64,000 nucleotides of DNA from contig CM043946.1 of NCBI GenBank assembly GCA_014529385.2, positions 16,387,077 through 16,451,076 on the forward strand, given 5' to 3'. Below the pieces are notes generated by a model. It made no database searches and was not told the DNA's origin. It worked only from the letters and a program-made list of their open reading frames with translations. The position numbers were made by a program, and so were the translations under genes. Below, in pieces: positions 31,596 to 43,600 of the stretch. Position 1 is the stretch's first letter, and each line of letters starts with the position of its first letter. The DNA comes from Adiantum capillus-veneris (Eukaryota; Streptophyta; Polypodiopsida; Polypodiales; Pteridaceae).

Positions 31596-34500
31596 ATGGC
31601 AGAGGAAGGGAAGCTCAAGATTGAGAAGTTCAACGGCAAAAACTACCAACATTGGAAGATGCAGATTGAAGACTATCTCTACCAGAAGGACCTCTATTTG
31701 CCACTAGGCGGTCTTGCGAAGAAGCCCGCAACAATGGCAGATGAAGCATGGATTGTCCTTGATCGAAAGGCACTAGGAACAATCCGGTTAAGCTTGGCGT
31801 CAACAGTGGCCTTCAATGTTTCGGAGATGAAGACCACGGAGGACTTGATGAAGTCACTTGACGACTTCTACGAGAAACCATCGGCATCCAATAAGGTATT
31901 TCTTATGAAGCGCTTGTTCAATCTAAAGATGGCAGAGAATGGTTCAATTGTAGAATACCTAAATGACTTTAACACAAACATAAGTCAACTTCGATCAATG
32001 AAAATCAATTTCGATGACGAAGTGCAAGCTCTCCTTATACTATCATCTCTACCGGATAGTTGGGACAGCCTTGTGATGGCTGTAAGTAATTCTATCTCTG
32101 GCACAAATACTCTTAAGTTTGATGATGTTGTGGGTGTTCTCCTAAGCGAGGAAATGCGAAGGAGGAGCACGGGAGAATCATCAAGTGCTGCACTATCAGT
32201 GGAAACAAGAGGAAGGCTTAAGGAGAGGTTCAAAAACCAAAAGGGTCGTGATCGCTCAAGGTGGATCAAGTCACGCACAAAGTCAGTTCTTGAATGTTGG
32301 AACTGCGGCAAGAAGGGCCACGTCAAGAAGGATTGCTGGTCCAAGAAGAAGAAGGAGACAGAGTCTCAAGACAACAAGCCAACATCGGAGGCCAATGTGG
32401 CAGGTAAAGTAGAGCAAGATGCTCTAATTCTCTCATTAGACAATGTGTCTAATTCCTGGATAGTAAATTCCGGGGCTTCATTCCATGCGACACCACACAA
32501 GCAACATTTCCAAGACTACACCAAAGGTAATTTTGGGTATGTATACTTGGGAGATGATGAAGCTTGTGAGATTGTCGGCAAAGGTACAGTTTCTGTCAAA
32601 ACTGCTAACGGAAATGAATGGAAGCTTAAAGATGTTAGGCATGTTCCTTCTCTTCGCAAAAATTTGATCTCTACAGGACAATTGGACGATGAAGGTCACA
32701 ACATTGCATTCGGAAACAAACGGTGGAAGATCTCAAAGGGATCTTTGGTGGTTGCCAAGGGTGAAAAAGGCGGTACACTTTACTTGTGTACTGTTAGCAC
32801 GCAACCTTCAGCTTGTGCAACAACTACAGAAGTTGACAGTGCGGTGTGGCACTAACTACTTGGCAATATGAGTGCCAAAGGAATGCAAATCCTTCAAACA
32901 AAGAAGCTTCTACCAGGTTTGAAAGAAGTGGACTTAGAGTTCTGTGAAGATTGTGTTTATGGTAAACAAAAGAGGGTAAAATTTCAAAAATCAGGAAATG
33001 AAAGAAAAAATAAAAAACTTGAGTTGGTTCATTCTGATGTTTGGGGTCCTGCAAGTACACCATCACTTGGTGGCTCATTGTACTATGTAACATTCATAGA
33101 CGATGCGACTAGAAAAACATGGGTTTATGTCATGAAGAATAAATCCGATGTATTTTCCATATTTCAAAGGTGGAAAGCCTTTGTGGAGAATGAAACAGGT
33201 ACCAAGGTTAAATGCCTCAGATCCGACAATGGAGGCGAATATTGCAGCCAAACTTTTGAAAGCTTTTGTGCTAGCAATGGCATTCGGAGGCAAAGGAAAA
33301 CCCCAAGGACACCTCAACAAAATGGGATTTCGGAAAGGATGAACAGGACAATCATGGAATGAGCATGAAGCATGCGGCTACATGCAGGCCTACCACTTGA
33401 GCTTTGGGCGGAAGCTGTAAGTACGTTTGTGTACTTAATCAATCGGTCACCCTCAACGGCATTGGATGGGGGAGTTCCAGAAGAGGCATGGACATGTAAA
33501 CCGGTGAATTATGCATTTCTCAAAGTGTTTGGGTGTGAGGCTTTCATGCACATAGATAGAAGCTTAAGATCAAAGTTAAATGCAAAGTCCAAAAAGTGTT
33601 TCTTCATTGGCTATGGAGAAGGAGACTTTGGGTATCGCCTATGGAATCCTGAAGATGGTAAAATAAGGAGTAGGGATGTAATTTTTAACGAAAAAAATAT
33701 GTACAAAGATTACTTGGAAAGAAAACAAACAAAAGAAACAGGTGATGAGTACATGGAGCTTGAGGTCGGTGAAGACTCAAGGACTGCAAACGGTGACAAT
33801 GTGCAACAACGTCAACCAAATGAGCAGCCTCAACCTATTCCCCGAAGATCTACAAGAGCAAGTAGACCTCCAGAAAGGTTTGTTCCTTCCTTCAACCATC
33901 TCTTGATCTCAGATTCTGGAGAGCCGGAATCATATGAAGAAGCTATGCAACATGAATCCAAAGAAGAATGGACGAAGAGCATGCAAGTGGATATGGACTC
34001 ACTACATCGAAACCAAACATGGGAGTTGGTTGAGTTGCCTAAAGGTAAGCGGGCACTTCAAAACAAATGGGTGTACAAGCTAAAGGAAGAAGAAGGTGGG
34101 AAGAAAAGGTACAAGTCTAGGCTTGTGGTAAAAGGTTTTTCTCAAAAGAAAGGTATTGACTTCAATGAAATATTTTCTCCTGTTGTAAAAATGAACTCAA
34201 TTAGGCTTGTCTTAAGCCTTGTGGCTGCTCATGATCTAAATCTCGAGCAAATGGATGTAAATACGGCATTCCCTCACGATGACTTAGAGGAGGAAATCTA
34301 CATGCTTCAACCAAAGGGGTATGAAGTAAAAGGTAAGGAGAAAATTGTTTGCAGATTAAAGAAGAGCTTGTATGGTTTAAATCAAGCATCAAGACAATGG
34401 TGCTTGAAGTTTGATCGATGGATGTTGGATCATGGATTCACAAGATGCAACTCGGATCACTGCGTCTACACGGAGAATTTGGGAGATGGGAAATTCATCA

Positions 34501-35473
34501 TCCTAATGTTGTATGTTGATGACATGTTGATTGCAAGTGCTAACATGCAGGACATCAAAGACATAAAAGAGGAGCTGTCCAAATCTTTTCAATGAAAGAT
34601 TTAGGTGCTGCAAAGAGGATACTTGGTATGAAAATATCAAGGGACAGGACGAAGAAGACAATAAAGCTATCTCAAGAAGATTACATCAAGAAGGTACTAG
34701 AAAGGTTTGCAATGCAAAATGCAAAACCAGTTATTACACCTTTGGCTGGTCATTTTAAACTAACGAAGGATATGTGTCCAAAGACACAAGAGGAGATAGC
34801 CTATATGTCTAAAGTTCCATATGCTGCAGCGGTAGGTTCTCTAATGTATGCTATGGTCTGGACAAGGCCAGACATTGCACATGCAGTGGGAGTTGTGAGT
34901 AGGTTCATGGACAACCCAGGTAAAGAGCATTGGCAAGCTGTGAAGTGGATACTTAGGTATCTAAAAGGGACAACAACAAATGCTTTGTATTTTGGAGGAA
35001 CTGATATTTTTCTAGAAGGGTATGCTGATGCAGATATGGTAGGTGACAAAGATACTCGAAGGAACACTACTGGCTATGTGTTCACGGTTGGAGGCACAGC
35101 AGTAAGCTGGGCTTCAAAGCTGTAGAAAGTGGTTTCACTTTCTACCACGGAAGCAGAGTATGTAGCAATGACGGAGGCAAGCAAAGAAATTCTGTGGCTT
35201 TACAGATTCTTAGAAGAGCTTGGATTCAAACAAGACAATTGTGTCTTGTACAGTGATAGCCAAAGCGCTATCCATCTTGCGAAGAACTCAGCCTTTCATT
35301 CAAGGACAAATCACATTGAGGTGAGATATCACTTCATACGCACTCTTTTGGAAGAGGGACAACTAAAGCTAGGAAAGGTGCATACAAGTGAAAATCCTGC
35401 AGACATGTTTACAAAGGTGGTCAACAAGGAGAAGTTGAGCTTTTGCTCATCTTCAATCGGCATTCAAGGATAA
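31596..35473 (+). pseudogene. Copia-1 gag-pol, interrupted
   Basis: The Gag frame starts at ATG 31,596 (MAEEGKLKIEKFNGKNYQHW), with a UBN2-type capsid and zinc knuckle CWNCGKKGHVKKDC. The protease motif reads WIVNSGAS, so the catalytic Asp is Asn. Stops fall at 32,853 (in the pre-integrase HHCC region), 33,360 and 33,366 (between integrase core and C-terminus). The frame shifts at about 34,592 and a stop occurs at 35,123. Integrase keeps TFIDDATRKTWV, SDNGGEY and PQQNGISERMN. Reverse transcriptase keeps LYGLNQASRQW and LYVDDMLIA. RNase H keeps YADADMVGD and STTEAEYVA. This copy cannot make an active polyprotein. Confidence 0.93.
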
Positions 35474-35533
35474 GAATCCAGAATGGAAAGCAGTCACAGG
35501 TTTGGTTTGGAGATCAGTCTCCAAGTGGAAGAT

Positions 35534-36324
35534 TGTTAAGTATGGAGCCTGATTTACCCTTGTAATTTTCTGTGGTAAAAGCGCACATTTGTAAGGCCCC
35601 CATTATGAGGAGAAGCCATCGTGCGTGAAGAAAAATCACTCACCGAAAACCAAAATTTTCACGGACAAGAATCAGGGGCAACTTCAAAGGCCTTGGGGAC
35701 GGAGGCCCCCGAGACTTTTTTTTTCCGCCGGAATATTCTTTTTCGCCGGAATATTATGGCCGGACGGCGGCAGGAAAGTGGTCGGAAAACAACCGGTCGG
35801 TTGGCCGGTGGCCGATGACCGGTGGTCGGAAGTCAATGTCGGTGGCCGGTGGTCGGAATTCAATGGCTGGTGGCCGAATTCAAAAGCGGACTTGTCTTCT
35901 CAAGGGCAGCCACACATGGGCGGATTGGAGGGTCCGATTTGGACTTATTCGTACAAGGGCGGCTACACGGCTGTCTCTCATAAGAGAGGGCAGCCCTTTT
36001 GGCCTATAAAAGGAAGCCATTTCTACACACATTTCATAGTGTGAAGTTGATGCAACAAGGTGAGTGTGAGGTGGTGAGAGTGAAGCAAGGCGGGGGCTCC
36101 ATTAAGGGTATAATCCCTTTGTAAACTACTTCTTGTTTTGAAGTACTAAAGCCATTGAGTGGCTGCTTTCCCGTGGACGTAGCCCACATTGGGTGAACCA
36201 CGTATATCGTGTGTACTCTCTCTCTCTCTCTCTCTATACTCTATAATCTCGTGTATATAAATATGTCTCTCTCCATTAAGTAATCTACTCAGTTATCTAT
36301 TTAGCTACGTCTTATTTCCTAACA
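35534..36324 (+). repeat. Copia-1 3' LTR
   Basis: Begins after the purine-rich CCAAGTGGAAGAT (PPT). TATAAAA at 36,005-36,011. It carries an extra stretch near 35,728-35,752 and rearranged GGCCGG repeats relative to the 5' LTR, plus a shorter CT tract. Confidence 0.93.
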
Positions 36325-36447
36325 CTCGGATCCCAAAATCATCCTAACCTGGCGTCGTAATTGATTATTACGTCTCCTCACGTACTACATATAACTACAC
36401 ACCTATAGCTCAATATGAGGAGTGCATTACATTGCCCTGCCTTCTTG

Positions 36448-36487
<40 letters not shown>

Positions 36488-36668
36488 GTACCTCCTTCAC
36501 TCAAGTACCTCCTTCTTGCTCCTCTCTCTAATCTCTCTTTTCTTGAGTGCATCAAGACCAAAACTATTATTTCTCTCCTATTCTTTGTCGGTAGCCCTAC
36601 TGAAAGAATCTCTCTCTCTCTCTCTCTCTCCCTCTTAATACCGTGGTATACACAAAATTGGCGGTAAG

Positions 36669-36749
<81 letters not shown>

Positions 36750-36830
36750 CTATCTCTATTTTTTAATTAAAAAAAACCATAAGATGTGGGAGCGGCACCA
36801 AATTGGTCGAAACTAATTGTAACCCTAGCC
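36448..36830. repeat. CT tracts and 55-bp boundary repeat
   Basis: CT tracts at 36,448-36,484, about 36,610-36,630 and 36,670-36,731, then ATCT units to 36,757. At 36,776-36,830 lies a sequence (GATGTGGGAGCGGCACCAAA...) that recurs at 47,836-47,892, also directly after a long CT tract. Confidence 0.88.
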
Positions 36831-38540
36831 GACGTTTTCAGCATGATGTACACACTGTTCACATAATCTAGAACACTATCTTATCTGCATGCTTTGGAAC
36901 ACGGGATATCTCATATGCAAACAAATACATGGTGTAACATATACGGTCAAAAATACATAAACAGACATTTGATATACCATGGTCTAACTCTATCTAATAT
37001 CAAATTAAAAAAAAAGTAAGATAATGGTTAAGACAAGCGTAGCAAAGGAAAAAAGGTTTTCTCTGAACAATAATTGACTGAATAATGGTAAACATCTACT
37101 CATGAATAGCATCTTGTATGTGGTTTGTTTGGCAGCATCATATCGCAAAGCATTCAAAACGGTTTCAGCATGAAGCATTCAGATGACGACCCCTAGCTCT
37201 CAAGTAGACTTTCGGTCTACTGAGAAGGTGTTTTACCAGAATTAGGCATAAGTTTTTCTTTCTTTAAAGTTGATATAGACAGTGATAAATTATTAGCAAA
37301 ATGTGTATAATGCTTTATGAAAAATTTACTATAATCTTCTGAACGAGGTACTTGTGAACTAAACTAATTCAGAAATGAAATGCTACCTAATATGTGCACA
37401 GAAGAAGATCCTTATATAAGGCTCCTCAGAGAGGAAGGTGGGATGTACTAGAAACAAAAATCTGGAGTTTTTTGCTAGAAGGAAAAGACTAAAGTTTAAA
37501 AAAGTGTGACATAACCATACCTTAGAAAGTACGTACATATTTGGATAGATAGTTGTAATTTTATTTTCTTCGAACATAAATCGTCACGTGAGGCTCCTAC
37601 AAAAGGAGGGCGGTCTACTTTCTGAAAAATGGGTCCACATACAAACAAAACTCTGCCAAAATTTTGGCAAAATACATCTTATCCGTTGTACAAACCCAAA
37701 AATGGGATTTTGATCCTACATTTTTCTCAAAACAAATTTCTTAATATCTCTCTCTTTATCCTCTCAGTCTATCATTCTATCCATTTAGAGGGTAGGATGC
37801 CCAAACCTCACAAATAGTTAATATAAAAGTGTTGTTGCATAGCCGAGGCTTTTTTAGTTATTCTTAGAAACTAGAATCTAGAATAGACCATTGATCGACA
37901 AGAATTGGTTTATATAAACGTACTACAGGGCATGATGCTATCTATCGGAAGCCAAACTATGGGGGATATACCATCCTTTGAGAATGCGAGCCCAAACACT
38001 CGCAAGTGATGCTACCTACCCAATGGAAAGCCACATCTCTCCGCCATACGTGATTTTTCGGAAGGATGCAAATCAGCCTTCATCATCAAACCTGAAACAA
38101 CCAGTGTACCAGTTGAAATTATGGTAGAGGAAAGTCTGCCAGACAAAATTATGGTGGAAAATACCTTTAAAAGACGAATCATGCCTGCTAGAGAAGCAAA
38201 GAAAAAACTCCCTCGAAATGCATATAAGGCGAGTAAAGGGGTTTAGGGCTATGTGACTGCAATAACAAGCAGAATAGATTGTTTGGATACCTGTCTTCCC
38301 ATCAAGGTTGCTCATGTTCTAATTGGCTGCTTATGTTATATGGTGGCAGGTATAGGTCTAATTTCTCATGGATTCTGGGACTCAATTAGTCTCCTACCAG
38401 AATCGGATGTGTGACCAGCTTCATTTATAAAAATTTGGATTGTGTCAATTTTGTCTTCATATATTGTCTACTGTAATTTAGGTCTTGTCTATTCTAGGTC
38501 AAGTGTCAATATATGGTTTTATAAGAGGGGATGTCAAAAT
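36831..38540. other. AT-rich spacer
   Basis: No gene supported. GAGGCTCCT-containing stretches near 37,410 and 37,590 are degenerate repeats of one another. Confidence 0.4.

Positions 38541-38543
<3 letters not shown>

Positions 38544-38611
<68 letters not shown>
38544..38611. repeat. (CT)n microsatellite
   Basis: CT tract of about 68 bases. Confidence 0.95.
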
Positions 38612-38614
<3 letters not shown>

Positions 38615-38620
38615 ATTTCC

Positions 38621-38672
38621 CAAGTTGTCCTTGGTCGGACAACTTGGTAGTTGTCCTTGGTCGGACAACTAC
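38621..38672. repeat. Two tandem 26-bp palindromes
   Basis: CAAGTTGTCC-TTGGTC-GGACAACTTG followed at once by GTAGTTGTCC-TTGGTC-GGACAACTAC. Both stems are perfect; the outermost three base pairs differ in a compensatory way (CAA/TTG against GTA/TAC). Confidence 0.85.
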
Positions 38673-38739
38673 CATATATTTAACTTGCCTTCAATAATAG
38701 CTACTTACAAATTTATCTCTGGTAACATCCTTCAGGTTG

Positions 38740-40615
38740 GCTGGATTGTATCCCTCACACGATTAGGATACTCCGACGATAAAAGGTTTCATATCCCTCC
38801 TATTGGAACACAATGCTTCCTATCATGCTTCAAAGGGACTGACTTTCATAAGAGTCTCCTTGACTATGAGAAAAAAGAAATACAGGAAAAAGAGCTTTTT
38901 TCCTTAAAAACAACATTTATTAATGATTGGTTAAAACTCCTAGCCCTTGCCAGAAAAGAACCTACACAACTTATTAATTCACTAAATTATTTTCTATTAT
39001 GATTATGCTTTATTGATGCTCAGGACTGTTCGGATTTAGAATTCTATTTTTCATCCCTACCTTCCATAGTTAATAAGCTATATTTTATCAATAATCTCCT
39101 ATCCTGCCGCTAGAAATTAGACAATCTCAAGAGATTGTGAACCCTCTTTTAGATCTAGATCTCTTGGATCAAGAAGAAAAGGAATCCCTAGGCCTAACAT
39201 AGGACCCTTCTTCTTTAAAAATTGAAAGGTCTATGCCCATACATTTTTCTGAAGTCATTCCGCTACTTCCTTTCAGAGAAATTGAGCTTGACGTTATTCG
39301 CCTTGAAAAAAAACTTTGGATTTTGAGATACTGAATCAATGTGTTCCATTCACAATTGACTCTTTAGCTCTGCTTTGTAGTTTACCACCTGATGTGGTAG
39401 AACAATGAAAAACATCAGCACTTCAATCAAAACATCTACTATCGCAGGATAAACCTTTACACTAAAACAAATAAAACTATCCAACATTGACAGTAAAAAG
39501 TGCTCTAATACTTATATGGTAGCCCGTACAAAGGGACTATCACTCAATGAGAAAGAAAACGACATTCAAAAGTTCTTTAAGAATTGCTGGAACACATACA
39601 AACCATTCATCATGTGTACTTGTAAGAGGAATCCCAATTATAACTGCCTGGCAACGATCATATGGTTTGATCACCTTCTTTGGTTTGTATTTCAAAATCT
39701 TCCGAGGTTCTTTCCTTACTCTTCTGGGCCTGCACAAGTATATGCTTTCATTGGATGGGTAACATCTTTTCCCATTGAAGTTCGGCATGCGGTAGTAGTC
39801 TTTTATGCTCTTCATGAACATCTGATTGATGCAGCAAAAGGTTTGGTATTATATACACCAGGAACTCCATTCCTCTCTCGAGTTCAACACCACTCAATTG
39901 GTCTAACGTCGACACAATTTTCAAACCCTCTAGAAGTAGGGAACAACTGAAGCGTATTGCTAATACACCAAGCAATACAGAATCATCATCAAAACAACCT
40001 CGACAATTTCGTGGATTTGAAGACTTCAGCGAAACTCCAAGGATGCTTGAATACAATACAAATGACAAGGTACGACATTTAATTACTAGAACTAATGAGT
40101 TACAATGGTTTAAACAAGGTAATAAAAGTAAACATCGGTTTGTTCATTTAACTTTCATTAATAAATTCATGGAGTTTGTACACCCTCACACTTTTTTGGA
40201 TGAAATGGTAAAGGATATTGGAATCAGAAATAATCTTGAGCATTTTCACATTAAATTTGGATGGAAATACACAAATAATGTTGGCCAATACTTGTATAAA
40301 CCTTTTGATATGTTTGAAAAACCTTTTGATCTTAATGAACCTTGTGTTTGCCAGAGTCAGAAATGGTTTAAAAATTTGACCATCATGGTGAGCACGTTAT
40401 TACTACTAAACCATCATCCATAAGACACAACACACTAAGGGATAACATATCCAAAGGCTTTAACCATATCCCGCTTGTCCCTGTACATCTACATTCAGTT
40501 AAAGCCAAATTTAAGAAAGGATGGGAAAAAGTATGCCATTTACTAAACATAAAATGTACACAATCTCACTTCCATTCAATTGAAATAAAATTGGAGAAAA
40601 CCTTCTACTCTATAT
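38740..40615 (+). pseudogene. Penelope-like element 1, 5' part (split by Copia-2)
   Basis: Coding pieces include KGTDFHKSLLDYEKKEI (about 38,840), an N-terminal block at 39,516-39,950 (start MVARTKGLSL, with CTCKRNPNYNC and VYAFIGWVTSFPIEVRHAVV) and a block at 40,043-40,423 with PHTFLDEMVKDIGI and PCVCQSQKW. This is followed by HVITTKPS--R-NTLRD and GFNHIP, which fit the region before the reverse transcriptase in Penelope-like elements. Several stops and frameshifts. The FIG...VR spacing faintly recalls a GIY-YIG nuclease, which some green-lineage PLEs carry at the N-terminus; this is not secure. Confidence 0.55.
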
Positions 40616-43600
40616 TGTTACCATATACATGTGGTAGTGATGTGTGTGAACACACTAGGACCGCCCGGGCATTTTTTCCCTCTTTAGGAGGATTTTTCCC
40701 CCGTGCATTGTATATACGCCCATCACTCTAGGGCTATCTATCTTTCCATTGCACACTAAGTAAAACACTCTCTATTGTGTGCCTTGAGCTTCCTTCGTCT
40801 TCTCCAAGCTGTGTGTGTTTCTTTGCAACCCTAATTCCAACAATTGGTATCAGAGGATGCTCACGTCCTCTCGGGCTTAGTCGCCAGCTGCTCCAACACA
40901 CGTCTGCTCACTTTCTCCGATTTCAGTGAGCTTTGGCGAGCGTTCGCAGGTCAATTTTTTTTTTGGATAAGCTCGAAGAGCTTGGTCTGCTCAGAATTTT
41001 GATTTGGGCTCATTTCAGCCTCCGTTTCCACTACAGGCAGTACTGCACAGGCTATTTCGTCATTTTGTGCAGAATTTCTGTCAGTGTCATTTTCTGCATA
41101 ACAGGTGCCTTATAGTCTTCTACGGTTTGTGCTATATAGCACAGGTTGTTCCCACTCCATTTCTCCTATTTTCGGGCAGTTTTCACATCAAGTGCAGCAT
41201 TTACAATGGCTCACAACAACAACACAGATGTGTTCAAGATGTTTGCTGCTGAGGACAGGTTGGATGGGGAAAACTACCTATGTGGGCTTATATGATGCAA
41301 CATGTTCTTATGTCAAAGGGTGTCTGGAACATTGTGCAGGGCATTGATGTACATCCTGGTTCTGAGGATGTAGGCGATGTTGAGGATGTTGCAGGTCTTG
41401 CTGCAAGGATTGCAGCTGTTAGAGTTGTTTTGCCTACTGTAGAACAAGCTAGTTGGGATGTTAAGGAGGCGCAGGCTCATGCATTGATTGCGTTGTCTGT
41501 GAAGCGCACCATTGTTCCTCACATCCGTTCAGCAAAATCTTCAAAACAGGCTTGGGATATTTTAGCAGGTCTTTATGCAAGCCGCAATGAGGCTAAAATC
41601 GCTTTGTTGTGTAAAGAGCTGGAGTCGAAGATCATTCATGAGGAAGATGATATGGACACTTTCCTTGCTAGTGTCAAGGATATCAATGAGCAACTTATTT
41701 CTACAGGTGACGTCATTTCAGACAGTTCCCTTGTGCAGACTGTTCTTGATGCCTTACCAAATTCCTACCAGACTTTTGCTAGTACTTGTAGACTTATGAC
41801 CCAAGGAAATCGTGAAGTTGTCAAGTTTGATGCATTATGCACATTGCTATTGCAAGAGTCACTTTCCAGAAAAAACAGGACTAGGCAGCGTGCAGTTGCA
41901 CATGCTTTTATTGCTTCTCAAAGAAGGGGTGGTAACAGTAATGCAACCACTTCTTATGGTTCTGCTGCGAGTGGCAAAAATTCTGTTCCTAATGCTTCTA
42001 TTGGCAGTACTTCGTCTGGAAATTCTGGTGATAAGGGCAAAAAGAAGATGTCGTGCCATTATTGTAAAGCCAACTTGATCAAGTCATGTACTAAGTTGAA
42101 GGCCAAAGAGTCTAAGAAGAAAGAGGGTGGTTCCACTGCAAATGCTGGTTCCACTACAAATGCATCCATTGTTGAGTCTTCTGTGAAAGGAGACTGTGTT
42201 GCTGATGTTTATGCAGAATGGGCTTTTAGCGCAGAGTGCACTTACAATCCTGCTGTCCATGATGCATGCTTGTCAGTTGCTGCAGATTCACATGTGTGGT
42301 ATTTCGACAGTGGTGCTACAAAGCATATTACCTCACATCGTGAATTGTTTACCTCTCTTGAGTCTGTCCCTCATGGGAATTCAGTCACTTGTGTCAACAA
42401 CGCCTCTTATAGTTTAGGGAGTTGGAAAGATTGTGCTCACTGCTACTAATGGTAGTTCCTTCACACTTGTTGATGCACTTTATGTACCTGGGATCAAGAA
42501 GAATCTCTTGTCTGTATCCACACTTGCTAGACTTGGACTTGTAGTCAAATTTGTGGATGACAGATGTACAGTTCATGATCTCAGTTTTGGTGATAAAATT
42601 GTTGCATCTGGGCTTTTGTGCCGTGGGCTATATAAGCTCACTTTGTATGACAAGTGTGGACAAAATTTCGCAAATGCTGTTGCAGATTCAAGGGCTATTT
42701 CAGATGCAAAACTTTGGCATGCACGTTTTGGTCATCTGAATTTTTCCAGTTTGCTGCATTTGCAAAAATCTGATATGGTTGCTTCTTTGCCGCCTCTTTA
42801 AGCACCTGTCAAACATGTTTGTGAAGGCTATATTTTCGGTAAGATGCAGCGTTCTAAATTTCCAAAGGATGGTTCAGTTCGGGCCACATACAGGTTGCAG
42901 CTTGTGCATAGTGATTTTTGTGGGCCCATGCAAACTCCGTCCTTGGGCAATTACCTGTACTTCGTGACTTTCATTGATGATTACTCCAGGCATGCATGGG
43001 TATTTCCGCTTAAAGCGAAGTCCGAAGTTTTTATGTGCTTCAAACAATTTCTGGCTATGGCTGAAAATGTCTCGAAATGTACTATGGGCACCCTCCGTTC
43101 CGATCGAGGGAGGGAGTATATGTCTCATGAATTTAATGCATTTCTGGCTAGTCGTGGGATCAAACACCAATGTACAGTGCCTTATACACCTCAGCAAAAT
43201 GGTGTTGCTGAGAGGAAAAACAGGTCACTGACGGAAATGGCACGATGTATGGTCAAAAGTCAAGCTTTGCCGCATTCTTTTTGGCTTGAGGCCATTATGT
43301 GTGCCACTTATGTACTTAACAGGTGTCCTACGAAAGCTTTGCAGTCTATTACTCCATATGAAGCATGGCATGATAGAAAACCTTCTATTGAGCACATGCG
43401 TGTTTTTGGCTGTTTGGCATATGCTTTGGTGCCACAAGTGCAGCAGAAAATTGGATGATAAGGCTGTCAAATGTATTTTTTTTGGTTATAGTGCTGAAAG
43501 CAAAGGTTACAGGTTGTATCATCCGCAAAAAAAATGTATTCTGGTTTCTCGGGATGTAGTGTTTGTGGAAGATTCTGTTCAGCCCTTGTGTCATGTACTA

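Larger units (their letters stand above)
30771..36324 (+). mobile_element. Ty1/copia LTR retrotransposon, Copia-1
   Basis: 5,554 bases with LTRs of 752 and 791 bases, both TG...CA, flanked by a perfect 5-bp duplication CTCGG (30,766-30,770 and 36,325-36,329). The order gag, protease, integrase, reverse transcriptase, RNase H and the PBS fit copia (Tork/TNT1-like from the motifs). It is inserted in copy B of the duplicated Ca2+-ATPase segment; the empty site is preserved in copy A near 27,473-27,485 (CTGCTCGGATCCCAA). Confidence 0.95.
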
